Below are positions 55,168-63,347 of a stretch of 64,000 bases of DNA, in pieces. This stretch comes from Phycisphaerales bacterium (GTDB lineage Bacteria; Planctomycetota; Phycisphaerae; UBA1845; Fen-1342). Every line of letters starts with the position of its first letter. The first letter of the stretch is position 1. A program made the translations under genes and the position numbers. The notes beneath the pieces were generated by a model. It worked only from the letters and a program-made list of their open reading frames with translations. It did no database searches and was not told where the DNA came from. The stretch spans positions 62,001-126,000 of the forward strand of contig JADJWG010000004.1 in the NCBI GenBank assembly GCA_016716475.1, written 5' to 3'.

Positions 55168-57978
55168 ATGAAGTTCGTACTGCGAAGTATGCTGGCGGTG
55201 GCGGCCGGGGGGCTGCTGGGCCTGCAACTGGGTGGTTGCCCGACGGATGCCGGAACGCTCGACGCGATTTCGGGTGGTACCGGGGACACGGCGGTACTGC
55301 GTGATCAGGCGTCGGTGGAGGTGATCACGCCGTCCACCGACCTGTCGATCGCGGGCGGCGCGCAGGTCACGGTGAATTGGCGGGCGTTCGCGCGTTCGCG
55401 GACTTCGGTGCTGGACGTGATCGTCGATACGGACCGGGTGCCCAACAACGGCAACGAGCGGACGCTGTTCCGCAACCTGCCGCTGGGCACGGCCGAGGTG
55501 TTGCTCGACACCACGTCACTCGATCAGGGCACGTACTTCATCGGGGTCGTGCTCCGTGAAGTGAACGACATCGTAGCGTTCGGCTACGCGCCGGGGACCA
55601 TCACGATTGACCAGGCGCCACGGCTGTCCTTCTCCTCGCCGCGGGACAACCTTGCATTCGACCGGTCGGAGCGCATCACGCCGGGGTTCAATGTCGCCTG
55701 GCAGTTAACCGACCCGGATACACCGAACAACGTGACCGAGATCTACCTCGACCCGGACGACCAGCCCAACGGCAATGAGCTGCTGCTGTATCGCAGCAAC
55801 TCGCAGACGGGCGACAGTTTCCGGTTCGACCTCCCGACCGCGGAGTTCGAGGCCGGCACGTACCGCATTCTCGCGGTCGTGTCCGACGGTACGAATGCGA
55901 CGACGTTCTACGCTCCGACGACGATCACGCTGCGCGCGCGGCTTGCAGGCGTCGTGGATCTGCGGGACATGGGGCTGCCGGGCGGTCCGGTCGAAGGGGC
56001 GATCTTCGAGGGGGTGAACCCGCGCGACAACGCGGGCAGCTTCGTCAGCACCATCGGCGATCTCGACGGGGACGGGTTCGACGATTTCATCATCCTCTCG
56101 CAGTTCGGTAAGCCGCGTTACCAGAGCAGCCCGCAGGGCGCCGGAATCGGCGAGGCGTACATCATCTATGGGCGTGAGAGGCGTTTCAGTGGCTTCGTCA
56201 ACCTCAACTCGACCGGCACGCTGTTCCGCGGCGAGATCATGACCGGTCCGCCGCAAGCAACCGACCCGCTGCGCCCGAGCCGCGGCATGACGAGCTTCAC
56301 GCTGCTCTCGGACTGGGATAGTGACGGCGTCCGCGAGATGGCGTTCGGTGTCCCGTTCACCGACTCGGTTTCGGTCGGCGGTTTCCTGGCTGGTGGCTTG
56401 GGGTTCAATCCCGCGCCACACGATCAGAACGGCTATTTCCGCACGGGTGGCGTGGTCGTGATCGCCGGTTCGGCTTTCCGTCCCGATCTGGGCTTCCCCG
56501 GCCGCAACGTGATGAATCTCTCGGAGTTCGGGACGCTGGCGCACCTTCCACCGGCGGAGCCCACCCCCGATTGCCCGCCGTGGGGTTTCCGCGGTCCCAA
56601 GGCCCCGCCGCTGCCGTACTCGCATGAGTATGCCACCGGCGGTACGGTGGGTGGCGTGCGGCTGGGCTGCCGCTTCTCCAGCGCGGAAGTCGGCGACCAG
56701 TTTGGCGAGACCGTCTCTTCTTGGGATTTCGACTCGATTGTCATGTCCGGTCCCAATCGCGATCCGCAGTTTTCGATCCTGGGGGCGCCCGGCTCGGTGC
56801 CGGGCGGTGGCGTGATCAGCGTTTACTTCGTCGATGTCAAGAGCGGGTTCTACCCCTGGACCAATGATAACTCCCCCGGCGCGAACACAGAACTGGGCTA
56901 TCCCGGCTCGCAGCAGAGCGCGGGCGATCGCCTGCTGCCGCACGGCGGCCCCTATCACTACGTCATGGATGATCTCCGCTACAGTCCCGGCTACACCGTG
57001 GACCCCGACAATGCCCCTGATCCGTGTTCACAAGACACCGATTACCGTATCAATACGCCGGAGTGGTCGACGCGCTTCTGGTCGAACCAGCCGGGTGCCC
57101 GGGTGAGCAACGCCAAGGGCATCGGCGACATGAACGGTGATGGCCTGCAGGACCTGATGATCGGTGTGCCGCAAGCCCGGGAGGGGGCGGGTGCGGTGTA
57201 CGTGATCCTCGGTCGCAACCGCGATCTGATCCTCGGCGGCGAATTGCAGCTCGAGCAGCTCAGTCTGCCGATGAACTCGAGTGATCCGCTGCAAGTGCGG
57301 CTGTTCGAAGGTATTCAGATCGTGGGAGCCCCGGGCGATCGGCTTGGCCAGTCGCAGGATTATGCGTTCGACTTCAACGGCGACGGCCTGGGTGACATCG
57401 TGATCGGCTCGCCCTTCATCAACAACCGCCGCGGTGGTGCGGCCGTCTTCTTCGGTTCGCGCGAGGCCATCAACGTGACCGAGCTCGAGTTCCCGTTCAA
57501 CGAGTTGCCGGCGCGCGGCCTGGGGGTCGTATTCGTCGGTGAGGAGCCGGACGATCTGGCCGGCGCGCGGGTCGCGGGCATCGGCGACTTCGATGGCGAC
57601 GGCAATGCGGACATCCTCATCGCGGCGCCGAACCGCACCATGCGCGTGGATGAGGATCTCGACGGTTATCCGGAAATCGAACGAGTCAACTGCGGCGTGG
57701 TGTACCTGATCTATGGTTCGCCAAACCTGCGCGGCACGATCGAGTTGTCGAAGATTGGCACGGAGGCGTTGCCGGGCGCGGTCTTCGTGGGTCGCAATAC
57801 GGGTGATTTCCTGGCTGGTGGTGTCGGCCAGCAGGGTGACCGCAGCACGGGTCTGGCGGTGGCCGGTGACGTGGATGGCGACGGAGTGCGCGATCTGCTG
57901 ATCACTTCGATCAATGCGTCGCCGCGGCAGCGGGTGGCTTCGGGCGAGGCGTATCTGATCTACGGCGCCCGGCGCTGA
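55168..57978 (+). CDS. FG-GAP (integrin-like beta-propeller) lipoprotein
   Basis: 936 residues from ATG 55168, with GGGAG upstream. Signal peptide MLAVAAGGLLGLQLGGC with a lipidated Cys. The N-terminal 250 residues look like two immunoglobulin-type domains (VEVITPSTDLSIAGGAQVTVNW; LSFSSPRDN). The rest carries at least six FG-GAP repeats with calcium loops such as DLDGDGFDDF, DWDSDGVREM, DMNGDGLQDLMIG, DFNGDGLGDIVIG, DFDGDGNADILIA and DVDGDGVRDLLIT. These fold into a seven-bladed propeller used for adhesion or ligand binding. A long insert between blades (near 56.5-57.1 kb) carries Cys pairs. The stop overlaps no gene; the next start is 35 bases on. Confidence 0.88.
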   Translation: MKFVLRSMLAVAAGGLLGLQLGGCPTDAGTLDAISGGTGDTAVLRDQASVEVITPSTDLSIAGGAQVTVNWRAFARSRTSVLDVIVDTDRVPNNGNERTLFRNLPLGTAEVLLDTTSLDQGTYFIGVVLREVNDIVAFGYAPGTITIDQAPRLSFSSPRDNLAFDRSERITPGFNVAWQLTDPDTPNNVTEIYLDPDDQPNGNELLLYRSNSQTGDSFRFDLPTAEFEAGTYRILAVVSDGTNATTFYAPTTITLRARLAGVVDLRDMGLPGGPVEGAIFEGVNPRDNAGSFVSTIGDLDGDGFDDFIILSQFGKPRYQSSPQGAGIGEAYIIYGRERRFSGFVNLNSTGTLFRGEIMTGPPQATDPLRPSRGMTSFTLLSDWDSDGVREMAFGVPFTDSVSVGGFLAGGLGFNPAPHDQNGYFRTGGVVVIAGSAFRPDLGFPGRNVMNLSEFGTLAHLPPAEPTPDCPPWGFRGPKAPPLPYSHEYATGGTVGGVRLGCRFSSAEVGDQFGETVSSWDFDSIVMSGPNRDPQFSILGAPGSVPGGGVISVYFVDVKSGFYPWTNDNSPGANTELGYPGSQQSAGDRLLPHGGPYHYVMDDLRYSPGYTVDPDNAPDPCSQDTDYRINTPEWSTRFWSNQPGARVSNAKGIGDMNGDGLQDLMIGVPQAREGAGAVYVILGRNRDLILGGELQLEQLSLPMNSSDPLQVRLFEGIQIVGAPGDRLGQSQDYAFDFNGDGLGDIVIGSPFINNRRGGAAVFFGSREAINVTELEFPFNELPARGLGVVFVGEEPDDLAGARVAGIGDFDGDGNADILIAAPNRTMRVDEDLDGYPEIERVNCGVVYLIYGSPNLRGTIELSKIGTEALPGAVFVGRNTGDFLAGGVGQQGDRSTGLAVAGDVDGDGVRDLLITSINASPRQRVASGEAYLIYGARR

Positions 57979-58013
57979 TGTGTGGTGAGAGTTCCTCAGG
58001 AAGGACGAGACGT

Positions 58014-58865
58014 ATGCGTTCTTATTGGCTCAGCCCATTCCTCGTAGTCGCGGCCGGTACGCTGATGGGCCTGTGGGGCTGCAACGGCGGCGAGAGCAAC
58101 CCGTTCCTGACGTTCACCGACCTGTACGGGACTTCCGGCCGGCAGTCGCAGGTAGACGATTCGGGCAGTGGGGGTGGTGGTGGCGGCGTCGGCGACACTT
58201 TCCGTCGCACAATGACGCTGACATTCCGCAATAACCACCCGAGCGCAGAGGCCAACACGCAGTTCATCGCCTGGGTGGATCAGAGCAGTGTGCGCTCGGT
58301 TTCGCAGGAGGATGCGCTGCTGCGGAACGGCTATGTGCAGTTGCGCGAGAGCGTGCAGATCGGAACGGCGCACATCCTGCCGGTGGGGACGTATGTGTAT
58401 GGCGGTGGCGGCGTGGCCGGTGCTACGGCGCTGGTTCTGCGGCGGAGCAGCGACGATGCCGGTGCCCAGACCACAGCGCTGCCGTCGGAAGTGGATTTCA
58501 CGCTGCTCACGCCGGACGCGGTGCTGGTGTTCTCGCAGCCGCCAGTGGGTTGCGACAGTGTGGCGTTCATCTACACGGATCGCGGCACCCCCCTGGCCTC
58601 TCAGGGTGTGGCCGGAGCTCTGGGACCGTTCGAGGGTTCCACCCGCGGCGGTCCGTTCAAGACCCTGGCCCAGATTGACGTGTACCAGTGCTCGCCGCTG
58701 CGGCCGGGGGTGTTTTTCAGTCGATCGGGCGCTGGAAGAAAGACGAATGAGTACCTGGAAGGTGAGCCGGTGCTGTTTGAGTTCAACGCGAACCCAACGC
58801 CGGCCGGCAATTTTGCGATCGTGACGATTGGAACGCCACTGCCAACGACGGGTGGTGAGGGCTAA
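58014..58865 (+). CDS. Lipoprotein with Gly-rich linker
   Basis: 283 residues from ATG 58014, preceded by GGAAGGA. Signal peptide WLSPFLVVAAGTLMGLWGC ends at the lipidated Cys. A flexible SGSGGGGGGVGD linker separates it from a beta domain beginning MTLTFRNNHPSAEANTQF. Later segments include PVGCDSVAFIYTD and YQCSPLRPGVFF, which may form a disulphide. Its first strand (Asn-rich) and central layout recall the two small lipoproteins upstream, though more distantly. No family was recognised. It completes the four-gene lipoprotein run. Confidence 0.72.
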   Translation: MRSYWLSPFLVVAAGTLMGLWGCNGGESNPFLTFTDLYGTSGRQSQVDDSGSGGGGGGVGDTFRRTMTLTFRNNHPSAEANTQFIAWVDQSSVRSVSQEDALLRNGYVQLRESVQIGTAHILPVGTYVYGGGGVAGATALVLRRSSDDAGAQTTALPSEVDFTLLTPDAVLVFSQPPVGCDSVAFIYTDRGTPLASQGVAGALGPFEGSTRGGPFKTLAQIDVYQCSPLRPGVFFSRSGAGRKTNEYLEGEPVLFEFNANPTPAGNFAIVTIGTPLPTTGGEG

Positions 58866-58943
58866 GGGATTTCCGCCCTGGCGCAGTCCGCGGCGGGATA
58901 GAATCGTTGAGACGACGGGGGCACGCTACGCGAGGTGGTCGTG

Positions 58944-60356
58944 ATGAAACCTCTGATTGCAGTCCTGCTGGTCATACCGATGCTGGGATTGGCTGTACCG
59001 GCACTTGCCCAAGGTGACGGCGAAGCGATCCCGCGGATCGTGGACGTGACGCTTACGATCGGGCGGTACAATCCGAACGGACCGCGGGTTTTCGTGCCCT
59101 TCGATCCCGATACTGATCTCGCGTTCGAATTTGACATCATCGAGATGGAGATACTGGTCGTCGATGACGACCTTGCGGAAGAAGACGCCGAAGAGGAGTT
59201 CTATTACATCCTCTCAACGAGTCCGTTGTCGGCGGGGCCCCCGGCGGCCGCCTGGATCCCGGAGGGGTCGATGCGGACGTTTCGCCGTACCGGAGTGGCC
59301 CCCGTACCGCCACCACCGGCGAATGCGGTGCGTTTCTTTGTGCAATTCGCGCTGCCGCCGATTCTGGGTCCGAGTCAGCAGCGTCTGCGTGGTTTGCAGG
59401 ATTTCGATACCTCGTACTTCGTCACGATCCGCGTATCGAACGATGAGGACCCGGAATTAGGTGCCTGGGGCTCGTTCATCTTCCCCTTGTTCGCGCGTAA
59501 GAATCCGCTTGTAGATGTGCCCAATGCGCCGCCGTTTGCCGACGCCGGGCTTGATCGCACCGTCGCAGCGGGGACGACTGTGCTCCTGGACGGGGGGCTG
59601 ACGTTCGACGCCGACAACCTGGGGTTCGATCCGGACCTCGTCGATGTGTTCTACAAGGACGTGCTGGAGTATTCCTGGGAGTGGCAATCCGGTCCGGTTC
59701 GTGTGGATCCTGTGCTGGTCCCCGGTGGCAAGCGCTGGCAGCGGCAGGTCACGCTCGATACGGTCGGCGAGTACGAGTATTCCCTGACCGTGGAGGACGG
59801 GCGCTCGGCCGTACCGTCGATCGATACGGTCCGCATCGTGGTGGTGCCCAGCATTCCCGGCAACCTGCCGCCGCGGGCGCGCATCACCGGTCCGACAGGC
59901 CCCGTGACCGTCGGCACGCAGATTGTTCTCAGTGCGGCCACGTCGACCGATCCCGAAGGCCAGCCGTTGCAGTACCGCTGGCGCCAGACCAACGAGGTGG
60001 GCGGCCGATTGGCGACGGATGAGCTGCGCACCCGGTTTCAGCCCCTGAGCGGTCTACAGGCGGTAGACAGCACATGGCAGGCGCTGCAACCCGGGCGTTA
60101 CTACTTCGGCCTGCTCGTGACCGATCCGGGCGGACTGAGTGACACCGCGAGTTTCATCGTCGAAGTCATCGCGGCACCGGCTGGCCAGGAAGCCGCCCGC
60201 GTGACCGAAGCGCAAGTGGCCCCGGCAACTGCGACCCCCCAAAACGAGTTGGCGGCCGCTCCTACGGCTGCGCCGCTTTGTGGTGCGGGGGCGCTCCTGC
60301 CCCTGCTGGTGCTGCCGGTGGCTTTGCTGGGCTGGCGGCGCAGGCCCCGCGGCTGA
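58944..60356 (+). CDS. Exported PKD-like protein with C-terminal anchor signal
   Basis: 470 residues from ATG 58944, with GAGGTGG upstream. Signal peptide MKPLIAVLLVIPMLGLAVPALA, cut near residue 22. A first beta domain has an acidic insert (LAEEDAEEEF). Two PKD-like domains follow (FADAGLDRTVAAGTTVLLDGG; ARITGPTGPVTVGTQIVLSA with STDPEGQPLQYRWRQ). A Thr/Ala/Pro-rich stretch leads to LCGAGALLPLLVLPVALLGW and RRRPRG. Cys-Gly, a hydrophobic helix and an Arg cluster form a tripartite C-terminal sorting signal, of a type different from the VPEP signal at 25.3 kb. It is likely a surface-displayed binding protein. Confidence 0.8.
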   Translation: MKPLIAVLLVIPMLGLAVPALAQGDGEAIPRIVDVTLTIGRYNPNGPRVFVPFDPDTDLAFEFDIIEMEILVVDDDLAEEDAEEEFYYILSTSPLSAGPPAAAWIPEGSMRTFRRTGVAPVPPPPANAVRFFVQFALPPILGPSQQRLRGLQDFDTSYFVTIRVSNDEDPELGAWGSFIFPLFARKNPLVDVPNAPPFADAGLDRTVAAGTTVLLDGGLTFDADNLGFDPDLVDVFYKDVLEYSWEWQSGPVRVDPVLVPGGKRWQRQVTLDTVGEYEYSLTVEDGRSAVPSIDTVRIVVVPSIPGNLPPRARITGPTGPVTVGTQIVLSAATSTDPEGQPLQYRWRQTNEVGGRLATDELRTRFQPLSGLQAVDSTWQALQPGRYYFGLLVTDPGGLSDTASFIVEVIAAPAGQEAARVTEAQVAPATATPQNELAAAPTAAPLCGAGALLPLLVLPVALLGWRRRPRG

Positions 60357-60384
60357 GAAACGCCGCCTATTGGCGAAATTGATG

Positions 60385-60422
60385 AGCGGCGGCGGGCTCC
60401 CTGGGCCAGCCGCCGCTTCTTT
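60385..60422 (+). terminator. Intrinsic terminator after the PKD-like gene
   Basis: AGCGGCGGC (60385-60393) pairs with GCCGCCGCT (60409-60417) across a 15-base loop and is followed by TCTTTC. It lies 29 bases after the stop and 48 bases before the convergent fabF end, so it may serve both directions. Confidence 0.65.
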
Positions 60423-60469
60423 CATGGGGAGACTTCTGCAATGTATAGGGGGCCAGGCCTGGATCGCAG

Positions 60470-61711
60470 TCAGCGCGGCAGGCCGAAGAGCACGCACGTA
60501 TTGTGTCCGCCGAAGCCGAAGGAGTTATTCATGGCGACGCGCACAGCCGCATCGCGGGCGGTGTGCGGGACGTAGTCCAGATCGCACTCGGGGTCGGGGT
60601 GGTCGAGGTTGATGGTCGGTGGCAGGGTGCGGTTGCGCATTGCCAGGACGCAGGCAATGGCCTCTACGCCGCCGCTTGCGCCAAGCAGGTGACCTATGCA
60701 GCTCTTGGTGCTGCTGACCGCGACGCGCTGGGCGGCGGCGCCAAAGACGGATTTGATGGCGCGTGTTTCAGCGACGTCGCCGAGGGGCGTGCTGGTCCCG
60801 TGGGCATTGATGTAGTCTACGTTGTCGGGGTTCAGCCGGGCGTCTTCCAAGGCCATCCGCATGGAGCGGGCGGCGCCCCGGCCATCGGGATCGGGCTGCA
60901 CGATGTCGCCGGCGTCGGTGGTAGCGCCGAAACCGAGCACCTCGGCGTAGATCTCGGCTCCGCGTTTGCGGGCATGCTCGTATTCTTCGAAGACGAGGAC
61001 ACCGGCGCCTTCACTGAGGACGAAGCCGTCTCGGTCGCGGTCGAATGGACGGGAGGCCCTTGCCGGTTCGCTGTTGCGCGTGCTCAGCGCCTTCATAGCG
61101 GCGAAGGCCGCGAGGCCGAGCGGGGTGCAGGCGGCTTCACTGCCGCCGGTGACGACGATGTCGAGCACGCCGTTTCGCAGGGCTTGGATGGCGTCCCCCA
61201 TCGCGGTGCCGGCCGAGGCGCAGGCGGTGGCCGTGGAAGCACTGGACCCACGCAGGTTCAGGCCGATGGCGATGTGGCCGGCCGCGGCGTTGGCCATGAG
61301 CTTGGGGATGGTGAAGGCCGAAACCTTGCTCGGGCCTTTGTGGATGAGGCGCAGGTGCTGTTCTTCGATCTCTCGCAGGCCGCCGATGCCGGTGCCGAGG
61401 ATGACGCCGGCGCGTTGCGGGTCGCATACATCCGGGGCGAGGCTGGCCTGGTCGGAGGCGAGTCGGGCCGCGACGTAAGCGAACTGGGCGAAACGGTCCA
61501 TGCGCTTGATGAGGCGCGCATCAATGAAGGGACCGGGATCGAAGTCGCGACACTCGCCCCCGATGTGCACGTCATTGTCGGCGGGGTCGAACTGCGAAAT
61601 GCGGGCAATGCCGGAGCGGCCGGCGACGAGCCCGTCCCAAAAGGCATCCGTAGACGCCCCGAGCGGCGTGATCGCCCCCATACCCGTTACGACGACACGG
61701 CGCGCTGCCAC
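60470..61711 (-). CDS. fabF: 3-oxoacyl-[acyl-carrier-protein] synthase II
   Basis: 413 residues from GTG 61711 (VVVTGMGAITPLG). Catalytic Cys164 lies in ATACASAGTAMGDAI, and the two His in YINAHGTSTPLGD and KSCIGHLLGASG. NNSFGFGGHNTCVLF closes the thiolase fold. It elongates acyl-ACP in type II fatty acid synthesis. It lies 21 bases after acpP on the same strand, the common acpP-fabF pair; fabD, fabG and plsX are not alongside. Confidence 0.97.
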   Translation of the reverse strand: MAARRVVVTGMGAITPLGASTDAFWDGLVAGRSGIARISQFDPADNDVHIGGECRDFDPGPFIDARLIKRMDRFAQFAYVAARLASDQASLAPDVCDPQRAGVILGTGIGGLREIEEQHLRLIHKGPSKVSAFTIPKLMANAAAGHIAIGLNLRGSSASTATACASAGTAMGDAIQALRNGVLDIVVTGGSEAACTPLGLAAFAAMKALSTRNSEPARASRPFDRDRDGFVLSEGAGVLVFEEYEHARKRGAEIYAEVLGFGATTDAGDIVQPDPDGRGAARSMRMALEDARLNPDNVDYINAHGTSTPLGDVAETRAIKSVFGAAAQRVAVSSTKSCIGHLLGASGGVEAIACVLAMRNRTLPPTINLDHPDPECDLDYVPHTARDAAVRVAMNNSFGFGGHNTCVLFGLPR

Positions 61712-61732
61712 AGCAGGGTCTCCGAGTTGCGG

Positions 61733-61999
61733 CTAGGCGTTGTCGCTGCTGGCGTTTTCGAGATGCTTGACGATATAGTCGATCGCCATCCCGACGGTCT
61801 GAATCTTCTCGGCTTCCTCGTCGGGAATGCTGAGTTGAAAAGCATCCTCGAACTCCATCACCAGCTCGACCGTATCGAGCGAGTCGGCGTTCAGATCGTT
61901 GACGAACGACGTCTCGCGGCTGATCTCACCCTCCGCGACGTTCATCTGCTCGGCCACGATCTTCTTCACCTTGGCTTCGATCTCAGCGGCATCAGGCAC
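61733..61999 (-). CDS. acpP: Acyl carrier protein
   Basis: 88 residues from GTG 61999 (VPDAAEIEAKVKKIVAEQ), with GGAGGA about 7 bases upstream, which decides this start within a longer open frame. The phosphopantetheine site is Ser40 in NADSLDTVELVM. The acidic helix pattern (EFEDAFQLSIPDEEAEKI) is typical. The C-terminus has about eight more residues than E. coli AcpP (NASSDNA). It carries acyl chains for FabF and, very likely, lipid A acylation. Confidence 0.96.
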   Translation of the reverse strand: MPDAAEIEAKVKKIVAEQMNVAEGEISRETSFVNDLNADSLDTVELVMEFEDAFQLSIPDEEAEKIQTVGMAIDYIVKHLENASSDNA

Positions 62000-62299
62000 G
62001 GGAGTCCTCCAGAGCACGGCTCGGCTTCCGCGCGGAAGCTCGTGAGCATGGTCCCAAACTATGTAACGGGGGCAGTCGCTGCCCGCAAGGGGTTTACCGT
62101 TGCACCGCGTACCCGCCCGCCATGATCCGTCGTGCCAACCCGTTCCGGGGTGGCCGTGCGGTGAAAGGCGGCAAGTGTAAACCCACTTCGGGGCCGGTGG
62201 CGGAAAACGAGGGAGAATGATAGGCAGATTGAAGCCGGTTGCCAAGCACCTGGTGGACGGAGTTCGCGGGTCTGTCAGTGGGTCGCCTGAAGGACTACG
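62000..62299. other. Divergent intergenic region, acpP / class II aldolase
   Basis: 300 bases holding the acpP ribosome binding site at its left end and the upstream region of the aldolase gene at its right. No RNA gene, strong inverted repeat or promoter consensus was recognised. Confidence 0.35.
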
Positions 62300-62953
62300 A
62301 TGCACGGCATGGATGCACTGGCCGAAGAACTGTGTGCGTTGGGGCGTCGAGCGTACGACCGCCTGTTGGTTGACGGTACCGGCGGCAATTTTTCGGTTCG
62401 TACGCCGGACGGGAACATTCTGTGCACGCCGACGCTCTTTTCGAAGGGGCGGCTTACGCCAGCCGACCTGTGCCTCGTCGATCCGGATGGGCGTCAGGTG
62501 GCGGGCACGCGCCGACCGAGCACCGAACTGCAGCTCCACCTGGCAATCTACCGAGCCCACGCCGCCATCCGCGCAGTGGTGCATACCCACCCGCCCTACG
62601 CAACCACCTTCGCGGTACGCGGCGAGTCCCTGCCCGAGGGCGTGCTGCCGGAAGGTGATGTGTTTCTCGGGCCCGTCCCCCTCGTGCCCTACGCCACCAC
62701 GGGCACCGCGGCGATGGCGGAGGCGATCGAACCTTGCGTGCGCGAGCACGTTGCGGCACTCCTTCAGAATCATGGCGCCGTGACGTGGGGGCCGGACCTG
62801 GAAACGGCATATGTGTTGACGGAGACGCTGGAGGCCGTCGCCCGCGTGGTCTGGCAGGCGCGGCTGGTTGGCGGGGAACGGGCGATCCCGGCGGCGGACC
62901 GGGCCCCCTTGGCGGAGTTGCGGGCGAAATTTCGCCGACAAATGGGCTATTGA
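62300..62953 (+). CDS. Class II aldolase/adducin family protein
   Basis: 217 residues from ATG 62300 (an ATG 9 bases on is also possible). The family signature is clear: GTGGNFSVR binds the phosphate, PTELQLH-like STELQLHLAIY carries the catalytic Glu, HTHPPYATTFA supplies two zinc His and LLQNHGAVTWG the third. Relatives include L-fuculose-1-phosphate aldolase, L-ribulose-5-phosphate 4-epimerase and methylthioribulose-1-phosphate dehydratase. Which of these applies is not decidable from sequence alone. No sugar kinase or isomerase gene is adjacent. Confidence 0.88.
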   Translation: MHGMDALAEELCALGRRAYDRLLVDGTGGNFSVRTPDGNILCTPTLFSKGRLTPADLCLVDPDGRQVAGTRRPSTELQLHLAIYRAHAAIRAVVHTHPPYATTFAVRGESLPEGVLPEGDVFLGPVPLVPYATTGTAAMAEAIEPCVREHVAALLQNHGAVTWGPDLETAYVLTETLEAVARVVWQARLVGGERAIPAADRAPLAELRAKFRRQMGY

Positions 62954-62980
62954 AGGACTTGCGGAAACCTTAGTACGCGG

Positions 62981-63020
62981 TACACTCTTGCAAGAGTGTA
63001 GTACACTCTTATTGGAGTGT
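62981..63020 (+). promoter_or_regulatory. Two tandem palindromes upstream of the RHH gene (operator candidates)
   Basis: Site 1 is a perfect 20-bp palindrome, TACACTCTTGCAAGAGTGTA (62981-63000). Site 2, TACACTCTTATTGGAGTGTT (63002-63021), keeps arms ACACTC/GAGTGT. Their centres are 21 bases apart, two helical turns. They end 7 bases before the ATG of a ribbon-helix-helix protein, where a bound protein would block transcription or translation. Autoregulation is inferred. Confidence 0.7.
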
Positions 63021-63027
63021 TGTCCGC

Positions 63028-63264
63028 ATGCCCGCCCACAACGGTGCCCGCCGGATGGTCACGCTGAAGATCCCTGGCGAGCTGTATGACAAGCTCGGGG
63101 ACCTGATCGACGGCACCGGATTCCGCAGCGTGACCGAATTTGCGACGTGGGTGCTGCGGGATGTCGCGGCTGGCGGGAAATTTCATGAGCCGCCGCCGGG
63201 ACTGCAACCCCAGGAGTTGGAGGCCATCCGAGCCCGCCTGCGGGCGCTGGGTTACATCGAGTAG
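63028..63264 (+). CDS. Ribbon-helix-helix (CopG-like) protein
   Basis: 78 residues from ATG 63028. The segment RRMVTLKIPGELYDKLGDLID forms the expected beta strand and first helix, and GFRSVTEFATWVLRDVAAG the second helix, with the conserved G-x-S/T-x-x-E-F pattern. The C-terminal 25 residues (LQPQELEAIRARLRALGYI) form another helix. Such small dimers bind DNA by the antiparallel ribbon. Two palindromes lie directly upstream. Antitoxin use is possible but no toxin gene follows; a TauE/SafE permease begins 84 bases later. Related short proteins are common in planctomycetes and not all are shown to bind DNA. Confidence 0.7.
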   Translation: MPAHNGARRMVTLKIPGELYDKLGDLIDGTGFRSVTEFATWVLRDVAAGGKFHEPPPGLQPQELEAIRARLRALGYIE

Positions 63265-63347
63265 TGCGGCGCTGGCCGCGCGGGCCCGACGGCTACCGGC
63301 GGCGCGGCCGGTGGACCTGGGCGGATCCCTGAGGATGAGGAGCGGTG

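Noticed and set aside
63028..63264. Toxin-antitoxin pair
   Set aside because: The RHH protein could be an antitoxin, but the following gene is a membrane permease and no small toxin frame lies between.
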